Part shown: positions 11,401 to 23,400 of the stretch, piece after piece
How the letters are laid out: each line of letters opens with the position of its first letter
How positions within the stretch are numbered: the stretch's first letter is position 1
Assembly (NCBI GenBank): GCA_932521035.1
Contig: OW051495.1
Location: 6,386,001-6,450,000 of the forward strand
Direction: 5' to 3'
Source: Oscheius dolichura
Taxonomy: Eukaryota; Nematoda; Chromadorea; Rhabditida; Rhabditidae
DNA: 64,000 nt
The notes under the pieces: generated by a model
Database searches by the model: none
What the model was told of the DNA's origin: nothing
The model's input: only the letters and a program-made list of their open reading frames with translations
Translations under genes and position numbers: made by a program

Positions 11401-14400
11401 CCTCGATATCCTCAAGATACGGCTCGTTAGATCCCTCCGGTTCTTCGTAGAAGGTGTCTTTCACAGTTGTACTTGTCTCCAGCACGTGTGGCTCATGATG
11501 GTGTTCCTCAGTTGACAGTGGCTCCTCGGGCATGACCTGCCTCGTTGTTATCGTTGTCACAATCGTGTGTTCGCCTTCTGCTGGCGATTCTTCTCCACTC
11601 CGTCGAGGAGATGTTGGTTCATCATAAGAGGCTTCATGGGTAGTCGTTGTTGACTCAACAACATGCGGTTCCATCCCTCCTTCCTCCGTCGGTTCCTCGT
11701 AGTAGACATCTCTCCTGGTGGTGGTGGTCTCAACAACATGATGCACGTGTGGCTCATTCACGGATGCTGTCTCAGTTTGATCGTATGTCTCCTTGGTGAC
11801 AATCGTTGTCTCCACAATATGCTGCGACTCTACTTCTTCGAAGGGTGTCTTCTCACTGTCTGGTGTTTCCACGTTCGATGGCAGATCCATCGGTGCAATA
11901 GGTACCGGCAACTTATTCTCATCAGAAGGCGAAGCCAAATCCGACGGAGCTTGAGGCACTTCCTGGACTTGGAGAGATGAAGGAACCTCGGGACGCTGCT
12001 CTTCCCGGTGTTCGCGTTCCTCTTCTTCCTGTTCTTCCCTCAGTTTCTCGCGCAACTCGGCTGGTTCCACATCATGTGACGTTTCTTTCGGCTCTTCGAC
12101 TTCAAAACGGTACTCTCCTTGCGCTGGAGAAACAGCCTCTTGTAGATCTTCAAATTCGGTTCTCCTGCTTTCGATGACATGTTCGGGTTCCTCATGGTGC
12201 TCTCTATCAGATGACTCTTCAAAGCGGTGTTCCTCTCTGATCGGACTTTCCTTCGCCAGATGCTCTTCTCTCTGTTCTCCCTCCTCGTCACTGTCACCCT
12301 TCAGTTTATCATAGGCAGCGGCGGCTCCAACAGCGGCCAATGCGACTGGAGCAGCCACAATTCCGACAGCGACCTTTCCAACACCCTTGGCGAATCCAAG
12401 CAGTTTGTCCTTGGTACTCTCTCCTTCATCCTCTTCTTCAGCTGGATAGTGCTGTTCCTCAGTATGACTTGTTTCCAGATGTCGTGGAGATGCTTCGTGA
12501 TAAACAGCTTCTTCTTCACGGCGGGCATGTTCAGACTCGTCAAGGTGTTCCTTCGCTCCTTCCTCCACTTTATGAGGCTCCTCATCATGGGAGTGCCTCC
12601 TGATGGCTCCGTCGCGGCGAATTCCTTCCAAATGGCGATGATCTTGTTCAGGATGGCTTTCTCTTTCCGCCAGGTATTCACCTTCTCCAGAACAGTCATG
12701 TTCCTCGCGATAGTGTACACGTTCTTCTCCCGTGCCTTCACTTGGTTTGAGAGATTCAGCTGTCTCTTTGACGTCCTCTTCTTCAGGCTGCGAGATAGGT
12801 TCATAAAGGGCGGGTTCCTCCTCTCTCTTTTCGGATGTTTCCGGCTCAAAGTAGTAGGATTCTCGTTTCGTGTGTTCTTCAACAGCTTCTTCAGCTTCTG
12901 TTTTCCCCGCTGGACTGGGTGGTGGAGATGGAAGTTCAGACGGTAGAGCAGGAGAGCTGACGCCTTCCTCCTCATGGAAGTGAGTCGTATCTTTCCTCTC
13001 CTCAGGTGATTCAAGATCTTCCGGCTGTTCGAATCCAGTCTCGTCGCCTCCGAGATCCTCATCGTACTCTCGTGTAATAGCTGTAGTCACCACAATAGAA
13101 GGCTGTTCGTGATGCCCCTCAACGGCAGCTTCGATAAGATCACGTGGCATATGGAAGTCGTCAACGAGACCTTCAAAGCTTCCAGGCTCCTCTGCAGATG
13201 GTGCAGCAAGGACTTCTGGCTCGACATCGTATTCTCTGGTGATGGCGGTAGTCTCTACAATGTGGCGGAATGGCTCCTCCTCCTCTTCAGGGCGCTTCTG
13301 TTCTTCAATGGGAGACTCCTTCTCTTCCCCAGCAGCGTAGCGCAACTCCTCCGGCTCGTCGTAATAATCCTTTGAGATGGTGGTCACTTCAACAATGTGG
13401 TGTGGCTTCCCATGTTCTTCTTCTCCAGATGCAGCTCGAGCAGGTGATTCCGGCTCTTCGTAATATTCTCGTGTCACTGTGGTCGTTCCAACAACAACTG
13501 GCTCCCCGTGTTCTCCAATTGCTTCTTTGGTTTCATGTTCAATTGGAGACGATGTGGCAATAGGTTCTTCAAAGGTGGTCCTCTTTGCCGGGGTAGGTGC
13601 TTTCTCCTCTGTTGGGCTTGTCTCGGCTACATCTTCTAGCCGTGGCTCCTCTTCTTCTTCATCGCTGTGTCTTCTCAACGTCTCGTAAGCAGTGACAGCT
13701 CCAACGGCAGCCAGTGCAACGGGTGCCGCGATGACCTTCCCAACTCCTCTAACCAGTCCTTTCAGCTTGTCTCCAACTCCTCGCTCATCGTCGCTTTCAT
13801 CCCCGATCTGTTCGTATGGCTGTTCCTCCTGGGGCGACTCCTTGTAAGTCGTTTCCTCATGATGTTCAGCAATCGAGGTTCTCTTTCCGGCCACTGGTTG
13901 CTTTTCTTCAACCGGGGAATATTTCTGCGGCTCTTCGAAGTAGCTGGTCTCCGTGGTGATGGTAGTTGTTTCGATAGCATGCCTTTCTTCAGGAAATTCT
14001 TCACGCTCTTGTGTCTTGCGAGAAGGAGACGCCTCTTCAGTAACCTCGGGCTCTTCAAAGACTTCCTTGGTGATCGTCGTCTTCTCGATAATCTTGTGTA
14101 CATGGTGATCTTCAGGGCTTGTCGGCTCAGGTGTCTCTTCGTCTCGTGCAACATGAGGAATTTCTTGTTCACTCTCAGGAGACAGCAGTTCCTCTTTGGC
14201 TTCCGGTTCGTCATAATATGTCTCTTCCGTTGTAGTGGTTGTCTCAACGACGTGGTGTCCGCCTTCGGGAGATTTGACCTCCTTCTTCATTTCTTCGATG
14301 AGTTGGCGTGGCATATGGAAGTCGTCGATCAGGCCTTCGAAGCTTTCCGGTCCACCAGCAGCTGGTTCTTCTTGTCTGGGTTTCTCCTCGTCGTATTCTC

Positions 14401-17400
14401 TTCTGATGGTAGTAGTCTCCACCACGTGCCTTGGCACGTGTGCTTCTGTCTCCGCCTTGTATTCGAACGGCTCTTCCCCTCGTAAGACTTCCTCTTTGAC
14501 AGGTGACTCTTCTGGCTCAAGATCGTATTCCCTAGTGATGGTTGTCGTCTCCACAACATGATGAGGTTTGTGTTCTTGAGCTTCCTCTTCCGCCCTTCCC
14601 AGCGACTCCCGTTCAGTTGGTGACGGCTCGTCGTAGAAAGATTCAGTGACAATCGTTGTGGATTCTACAAAATGATGAGGCTTTTCTTCATCTCGTACGT
14701 GTTCAGTTTCTTCTTGTTCCGGAGTAAATTCGTATTCTCTGGTGATTGTAGTGGTTTCATAAGGGCCTCCTTCCTCTTCAAGAGGTTCATCTTCGCTTTT
14801 GGCAGGGGATGACACCTCTGGGACAGCCGGAGGAGACGGAGTACGAGGTATTTCTTCGACCGGCTTCACTTCAGAAACACCTTCTTCTGTTGGTGTATAT
14901 GGCTCCTCGTATCGTGTTGCCTCATCTGGACTGTCCTTGACCGCTTCTTGTCGTTCTTCCTCTTCGTCGTCTCCTTTCAACTTCTCGTAGGCAGCAGCAG
15001 CTCCAACAGCGGCCAGAGCAACGGGGGCGGCAACAATTCCAGCAGCGACCTTTCCAGCTCCTTTGGCGAAATCCTTCAACTTATCAACAGCACTTGTGCT
15101 TTCTGGATATTCGACGGAGCGAACTTCTGTCCTGTGATACGGAGAGTCTTCCACAGGTGATTCCAGGGCCTTTTCTTTGACATATCCTTCCGGAGCTCCG
15201 AGTTGTTGTTCTTCTGGCTGTTCTCCTTCATCTTCGTGGTCCAAATGCCTTTTGTCCTCTTTTGTCGTGGTAAAATCATAAGAAGTTGTGGTAGTATGCT
15301 CGGTAGTTTCCCTCCTCTGGTGTGGTTTGTGTGTATCAGGTGATTCAGCTTCTTCTGCTCGATGACGAGGATGCTCCTCTGCCGGGGATTCCAAGGCAGT
15401 CTCCTTCTCATATGTCTTCTCGTAATCGTCAAGATGCTCTTCCGGCTGATCCTTCTCATCTCCGTGTTCCAGATGCCTCCTGTCCTCTTTTGTCGTGGTA
15501 AAGTCATAGGAGGTAGTGGCCGTGTGTTCTGTGGTTTCTCGTCTCTGTTGCGGCTTGTAAGTGTCAGGTGATTCGGCAGCGTCTGCTCGATAACGGGGAA
15601 GTTCTTCTGCCGGGGATTCCAGGGCAGTCTCCTTTTGGTATCCTTCCTCGTGCTCACCAGCATATTCTTCCGGATGCTCTCCCTCTGCTCCTTGTTGGAG
15701 TCGTCGTCTGTCCTCCTTGCTGGTGGAGAAGTCGTAGGTGGTGGTTGTACTCTGCTCCAGTATTTCCCTCTTCTTCTGCCTCCTTCCAGAGTCCGGTTCA
15801 TTCGAGAGGATATCCGCGGTGGAGGATCTGTCCGATTCGGGACTGAGTGGTTCCTGTTCTTCTTGCTCTTCTCCATAAGTTTCCACACTCTTGACTTCTG
15901 CTTGGGACACCTCCTCCACCGACGGACTCAATGGATCTTGAGCTTCGGCAATCTCGTCTTCTTCATCCTGTCCAGGTGGCACGGGGCTGACCGGTGTCAC
16001 CACGATGTCGACTGTCGCCCTCTCGAAGTAGCTCCTCTCACTCCTCGCCGTCGGAACCCGTTCTTCCGAACCCGACGACTCAACAGAGACCTGGTCTCCC
16101 TCCTTCAGGGATTCAAATCTTGCAATCCGATCTTTCACAGAGCCGAGTGATTCCGTAGGAGAATCTGAAAACGGCAATTTACTACGGATACAAAGCTTCT
16201 GCTTATTTTTGGTGTGGCTGAGCAAGCATTGAACATAATACGTGCATTATCAGGCTATATTTTATTTTATGGGATGGTTAGAGACGGCAATCTCTTTTTC
16301 GAATAATTTCAATTCAAAAAACTGTCTATCCCGAGGAGACGTCGGTTGTTCCCCATTTTCGAGGATAGGAAACACGGTTTCGTCGAAAATGTCAAAAGAA
16401 AGGCGTTTCCTGTTCAAAAACATAATATTCCATATTCTTCCTTTTATGTGCTCAAAAGATCCATAAAAACAGCAATAACTCGGCGTTGATTGCTTTTCTT
16501 TCAAAATTTGCAAGATCAAGATATTCATGATTTCTTCACAAGAACAAGGCCGGTCTTTCCTCGTCGATAGACTATTTTTTCTTTCGTCACAATATTTTGC
16601 CAATAACAAGCTTGCCGTCTTTATTCCACATAAAATGAGCAATATCAAGGGAGGAAGATCGAAGAGGGAGCAGATCCTTGGTCGTGGAGAGATGGCGCTT
16701 TTATTATTGATGCAGCAAGTACAATGGATACACGATCACGACACAACTACAGTACGACAATATAGAATATAAAAAGAGAAGAAAAGAGAGTGCATAACCA
16801 AGGAGAGTGTGTGTTGTAACCGAGGCAACAAGCTATGTTTTAATTATCGGACGATCTCTCTCCCTCCGGAGGGACGCTTCACTCACCAGGTGCGGGGGCC
16901 TCTCCCTCTCCTGAAAATTATCTCATTAGACACGGTTTCCAGCTGTTTGGAGACACACGGCTGGCCCGAGGGGATATAGGCCGGTGTAATATGTCCCGGC
17001 CAGCTGCGAACATCGATGTTTACCCAGTAAAATCTGGCGGGAGAAGGCGCATTATCGATCAACAGGAAGCCGATCAGACCCGGGGGATCCCCTCTTCTTT
17101 ATAAAAGGGGGAATACTAACCAGGGAGAGTGGTCTTGGTGGTGGTGACGACGCGGGTCATCTTCTTCGAGACAACCACGCTGCCGTCCTCGTTGGTGAAT
17201 CCCTCCTCGGCGCTCTCTTTCTTCTGTGTCGTGCCTGGAACAAGAAAATTGTTATTGACTCTTTCCATTAAATCAATAGATTAGATCAGGATGTCTAACA
17301 TCTGATCAAGCGGTCTAATTAAACAGAGCAAACTCACCAGAATCCGCTGAAGAGTCGGTGTGTCCGGATGCTGAAAACGACAAGATTAGATTGGATAAGA

Positions 17401-20400
17401 AAGAGGAATATGTTTTAGGGGGAGGCTAGGTTTAACTACTGCCATATGTGCTGTTAGCCACGCGAAAAGGGAAGAAGTGCTCACTGATACTGGCAAGCAT
17501 CTGCTGATGGAGCTCGCGGATCTTTTCGGGGTCAAGCCCGGCCATTCCTGGGGTCTCGGTCTCATAAACGGTCTTGGTAGTGGTCGTGTGACGACTCTGA
17601 TTCACTCGGATCTGGATATCTCTTCCGGGTCCGGAGGCGGCCAAGGCACGGGCAACGGCGTCAGAGACTGCCGGGTCGGCGGGGGTGACGGCTCCGGCTG
17701 TCCGTAGCTCGGCCTCGAGTTCTCTCAGTCGCTGGACGGCGATGGTGTACTTCTCGGGCTCCTTCATCTTCATCTCACGGAGGAGGAAGAGCAGACTGCT
17801 GATGATCTTCTCGCTCTCTCCGGCGTCCTCGATCTCGACAGCCTCCTCCTCTGCCTCGAGTAGCGGGGTGTCAGAGGTCGGGTGGAAGAAGTGGATCAGC
17901 GGTACGCCCTGCGGGTCTATCTCGAGCAAGGCGGCTGCTAGAGAGGGTGTGCGCTTGCGCTCGAAATGCTCACTGCTGGCGATGGGCGTGTCCTCGTCCT
18001 GCCCTTTGGCTGCCTCACTATCGTGGATAAGACTGTATCTCCTGTCCTCCTGGTGTTGGCGCTCCTCGTGTTCGCCGCTCCAGCTCTCCGCCTCGAAGCG
18101 ACTCTTGCTGCCGACGTGGTGGATCGTCTCGGAGGAGATTCCCTGGTCTTGGACGATGCCTTGAATAAGGAGCTCTCCAGAAGCGGTGACACCCAAGACC
18201 ACAGGATTGGCGGGCATGTTGGTGCAATGGCAGGGAGGCGACAGCTGCTGCCTCCGTGCGAACTCTCGCTTCAGGATGGGCGGAACCTCGGCTTTTTTAT
18301 TTTAATCAGCACATATGGCAGTAAACGGGCTAACAAAATCTGAGGGAAAGGGAGCAAGCGCAGAGAGAGAGAGAGGGGAGAATAATTATATATTATGATT
18401 ATTATTATATATTGGCAGTGTATATAGAGGGTGTGAGAAAGGGGAGAGATTAACCTTGTAGAGCCTCGTCCTCGTAGGTCTTCTCCACGGGCGACTCTGA
18501 AAACGACCAGGTTAGCTGGGGGCAGTTCTTTGAGTTCCAAGGGGCCAGGGGTTGTTTATCAGTCCCGGGAGGTAACGTACCACTTCGTGTCTCTGTGTAG
18601 TGGCTGGTCATCGTCGTCGTCGTCACGATGGTTCCGTCGTCCTCGACGTGTTGTTCCGTCTCGACGTCCTGTTCCACCCCCTCGGGCAGTTCGTGCTTAT
18701 CGTGCAATTTCCTACTGGGAGACTCTTCGGCCAATCTGTGTAGTTCATTCCATCTGAAGACTCTCTTTGTTCCGACCACTGGCCCTTCTCACTTCTCGAG
18801 TTCTTCCTCCGTCAAGGGGACTGTCTTGTCGATGACCGCCTCGTTGATGGCCACGTCGTCTTCATACGTCGTCGTGATGGTCCTCTCCTCGACCACTGGT
18901 CCGTCGTCCGTGTCGTGGACGTGTCTCTCCGTCCTGACGACTGTCCTCACTTCCGAAACTGGAGCTTCTTCTAAAGATTTCTATGTTTTCCAGCTAAAAT
19001 CAAGTCAACTCACCATCCTCCTCGGGGATTGTCTGTGTGACTGGTTCAGCCTCATCTGACCATTGTGGCTGTGATTTCTCAGCCATGTGGAGAGGTTCAG
19101 CCACCCGATAAGCAGCAGACGGGACTTGTTCGGGTTCCTCGACGTGGGATTCCTCGTGTTGGATGACGTGTCTCGTCTCAACGGCCGGAGCACTGCCACC
19201 CCGGATGGGGACAGGAGGGAGGTCGACGTACTTCTTGCTGGGCTCCAAAGCCACTGGCTCGTACTTCTCATATCTGAACTCATTGTCTTCCAGGGGATGA
19301 ATCCAGTCTACCTCTTGCTGGAAGGAGATTCTGATCCGTAGCTGAGGGTCTCGGGCTCTCCGTGGAGAACACTCCTAACAATGTCGTCGCGACCAATTCT
19401 CTTCAATGCAGTATCCAAGTTTTCAGCTGAAACAATTGTCTTATTTCAATAATGAAGCAGCTTTGGAAGTTCTCCTCTGCTGCCGCACCCGTAAAGTCTC
19501 GGCGGCTGCGCGCACTGGCTTCCGCGCGCCTGGTTTAGAAGGTAGGATTATATCCTCAAACCCTTGAGGTTCGTAAATGTTTCGACCTATCCAAGGATAG
19601 TGTCGTAGAATTTTTGAAATGCTTTCCCTTTGTGGAAGGCGATAAATGAAATGCTAGGGTAGAACAAGACTAACACAGTGTTGTGACCCGTGTTGAGCAG
19701 AAAAATAGTAAAAATAGACTTACGAGTGGCTTCCTCTTTCTTCAGGTGGATCCAGATCTTCAGCGCATGTGGCAGTTCCTTGCCTGGATACTTATGGCGA
19801 ACTTGTTGGATATCCCTGTGCGGAACTTCCAAAGCTCTTGCCAACCGCTGCCAGTCGGGTCCGACGCCTTTGAGAACGTTTGGGTGGATGAATTCAGGCA
19901 GGTCCTTGTCCATGACTCCTTTGTATTTCGTCTCGAAGGGTGTCGTATCCCTTCTGACCACAATCGGAGCGGGGATCTCTCCTGTGTATTCGGGGAGTGT
20001 GATGGCCAATGTACAGATGGGGGCCTGGGGAGCGAGAGCCTCGCTCCTGTTCTTGGGCTCCCTCATGAAGGCGAGTCTTCCTTCTGTGTCTGCCTCGGTG
20101 TCGTCCTTATTCCTGGTCTGGAAAGAATTTTTTATGAATATAAGAGAAAATGGGCCTACCTTGACCATGAATGCGAGTCTGTTCTCCTGGAATGGCTGGA
20201 AGTAGAGACTCAACTGGTCGCCACTCTTCGTCACGGGAACCAGATTGCCAGCAAACTCCAAGAACTGATGTTTTCCCTTCAAGACCTCGACATCGCGGGA
20301 CTTGGCAATGAGTCTGAAATGTTCCTGCTTCTCCAGGGTCTTGTCTTCTTTGTCATCCGTCATACAGAACACACTGAAATAATTTATTAGTATGGAATCT

Positions 20401-23400
20401 AAACAAAAATTACCGTAGCTGTCCTTCGACGGGGAATGTTCTCCTGGCGAACACGGCGAACTTGGCCATATAAGGGATAGAAATGGCCTCGTTGTAGACC
20501 TCTTGAGCCATTCGGGCGGCATCTCTGGGTGTCTGACAGTCCATAAGCCAGAACCTGGCGGAGACAGTAGTGGTGAAGGAGACTTCCTCTCCGGTGAAGG
20601 TGAGCTGTGTTGTTCCGGTGATGTCCTCCCATTGGGCAGGCGCGGATCCTCCAGTAATGGAGCAGAGCAGCCTGAGAGTGGGTGGCTCCTGCCCTGGCTG
20701 TCCGCTGTACTGGGTGAGCATGGCCTTGTTTCCACTCTGGGGAAGAGGAATGCAGAGAGTGATCGGCTTGTGGAACTTCCTCCTCCTTGGCTCGACTGTG
20801 ACGATTGGAGAGACCGCCACTCGGTTGCCGTGAAGACGGGTGACCATCTCCTGGGGAACAGGCTGGGCTTGGACAGAGACTTTGATGGTCTTGGTGAGGG
20901 AGCCGTCGGGGAAGATGGCCTGCACCTTGGGGACGACGGAGGAGACGATGACTCCTCCTTCGGGGCCGACACAGTGCACCTCCTGCCGGACACGGGTCAC
21001 CACGGCGAAGTACATCGGGAAGTCGTTGGTGAGAATTCTAGTAATCCTAGGGGTCTGGAGATCATCAAGGGCGGCGAGTTCCTCCGCGTCGAAAGACTCG
21101 TTTAAAACTTCTTGGACGGCGTCCTCTGTGGCCTCCAGCTGGTGTTCCTTCCAGTGTTGACCGTCGTCCGATCGCAGGATGACAATTTCCCTCTCGCGGT
21201 CTCTCAAGGAGGCGAAGTGAGGGACTTCCAAGATCACGGGTCCAAGGAATTTAGCTCCAGCTGGTGCCATTTCGAGTATCCTACTGGCCAGCTCTTCGCC
21301 TTCACTGAGTGGTGGAGGATGTGCCAACTTGTCCTAAAAGTAGTCATCAGTCCTCTGATAGTGTTAAGCCGCCTAATCTCAGGAGGGTTCTTCGAATTAC
21401 GGCCGAAAGTCTCATATTACACGAGACTCGGACACTATAGCCGCTTCTTGGTCATCTCAAGTAGTAAACGAGACAACTTACTTTTCGGAGGTATCTGCAG
21501 GTGACTCGGATGGGCTGGGAGGCCTTTCTCGGCGGGACGATGATCCGCACGCCGGAGTGGCGGCATCCTCGCATGGCACCTCCTCGGGCATCGACGAGGA
21601 ATGAGATCAAGAAACTGAAAGCGTTGGGTTAGTAAAAAGCGGATAGAGGGAAAGGACACGACACGGAACACAGGGACCCACAACACGGTCAGCACAGGGG
21701 ATGGGGGACACCCCGGCGTGTCACTAGGTTAGCAGTAGGAAAAGATCAGCGGATTGTTTGGTATCCCAAGCGATAGATAGCGAGAAAAACGAACCCTGAC
21801 ATCCAAAGCTTTACGGGGGATTCGGCTCGGGGGGCAAAATGTGAGACTAGTGACACGCGATGGTTTACAATCGGGGAGAGGGGATGGCCGCGCTAAAGAG
21901 GAACCACGGGGGGAGTGCATGCACTTGTTGTCAAAAACTGCTTTGGGCGACAAACACGACAAGGACCACTTACGTCTTATGGAGGAGTTTACTGGAAAAA
22001 ACAAATTTATGGTGTGAACAGAGACAGGGAAGGAAAAAGTACCTGGGCTGGGCGACGTTGTGGCCGATCGGGATGTTGTCATTCTGGATGGACTTGTCCA
22101 TCAAGCTGTCATTCATGATCGGGGCCGTGTGTACGGGTTGTACCTGGAAGAACATCGTGTTATGAGGCGGGACGGCTTTTGATAAAAAAAAGTTGCCAAC
22201 TCTGGCAAATGGCGCTTTCAATCATTTCTCGGTAATTGACCAAGGACGACGAATTGAACGCCCCCTCGCCTCGGTCACCCCTTGACTCAGGCCGTTTTTC
22301 ATTTGCCCACTCTTACTTTACAGAGAATATTCTATAAAAAATAAAAAAGGACACACCTGTGCTCGTCGGATGAGATCGTCCAAATTGTCCTGATAAGCGT
22401 CGGGGGCGAACTTGGCCGCTTCCAATTCGGAACTCTTGTTCAATAGCTGAAAAGGGTCAAAGTCATTCGCAGAGGATTGAGGCTGCAGCTAAGCGTCTAG
22501 ACAAACAAGACAAAAGAGAGAAGGCTCTCCCCCTCCATTTTCGTGGACAAATAAACTGATAGGGTGCCCATTTTATCGCTGTTGTTACCTGCTCGCCAAC
22601 ATGAATGAGGTGTATTCCCGTCGAGTCGGCCACCAGTCCCTGGGTCAGGTTGTCGGAGAAGTCCTTCGCGTGAGCAGCCGCTGCTTCGTGTTCGGCAACT
22701 GCTCCCTCGTCTTCCGACTCCGAGAACATCGTCTCGTTCATGGCTTCTGGGTTCTGTGGCTTGTATTTATCCTCGTGGACGGTGGTTGTCTCGGTGATTA
22801 CGGTCGTCTCGGTGACTGTCTTCAGTGTCTCGACAACTGACACGTATCCCAGTCTCTGGGCAATGGCAAGAGGAGTTTGTCCTTGCTGAAAACAAGAGAT
22901 TGTAATATTTTAGAGCATAACTCACAGCATTCTTCTCGTTGGGCGAGGCTCCGTGGTCCAGGAGATACCGCACCACATTGTTGTGACCCTGTTGGGCGGC
23001 CTGGTGGAGTGGGGTGAAGTTGGCGCGTGTCCTCTCTCCAACATTGGCTCCGTGTTCAACAAGGAATCGTACCTAAAAATTGCCTCCTACTTCTTCTAAT
23101 TATACCGAAACATACCATATTGAGCTGTCCGAAGTGGCATGCCACGTGGAGCGGAGTGTAGCCGGCGTTGGTCTGCGGGTTGATATCAGCCCGGTGTTTA
23201 TAGAGCTCCTCGGCCACGGGAACGTGGTCTTCTTGGGCACAGAGATGCATCGAAGTGAGGCCGTTGTTGGCCTTGGCTCCCACATCCGAGCCGTTTTCGA
23301 TGAGGAGACCGGCCATTTCCCTGTGTCCTTCCTGGGAAGCCAGGTGGAGAGGAGTGAATCCAGCTCGCGACTTCGCGTTGGGATCAGCATGATACTGTAG

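Larger units (their letters stand above)
4990..16000 (-). repeat. unc-44: Degenerate Thr/Glu repeat array with seven hydrophobic modules
   Basis: Dozens of copies of a 20-40-residue unit, HVVETTTxTxExxYDEPxSP, run through the exon. Among them are seven modules with the core [19 protein letters not shown], preceded by [20 protein letters not shown] and followed by Asp/Glu runs. In plus coordinates the modules lie near 5,646-5,785, 7,538-7,660, 8,716-8,825, 10,557-10,696, 12,297-12,435, 13,676-13,775 and 14,975-15,090. The 8.7-kb copy ([20 protein letters not shown]) and the 13.7-kb copy (shorter, [20 protein letters not shown]) are the most diverged. Confidence 0.85.
2699..16164 (-). other. 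unc-44: unc-44 giant tail exon (13,466 nt, 4,488 codons)
   Basis: One uninterrupted exon encodes the tail of the giant isoform. It starts after a phase-1 acceptor with [20 protein letters not shown] and ends at a GTAAGT donor. About residues 1-3700 of the exon are acidic repeats of the type HVVETTTxTxExYYDEP, mixed with seven hydrophobic Ala/Val modules. The last roughly 750 residues are less repetitive and Ser/Glu-rich. They include two related motifs, [10 protein letters not shown] and [10 protein letters not shown]. Giant ankyrin tails act in axons in worms and flies. The absence of introns in a gene otherwise cut into small exons matches C. elegans unc-44. Confidence 0.93.

Noticed and set aside
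18370-18420. GA- and TA-rich stretch in an unc-44 intron
   Set aside because: Simple low-complexity sequence in an intron, with no dyad or conserved element visible.
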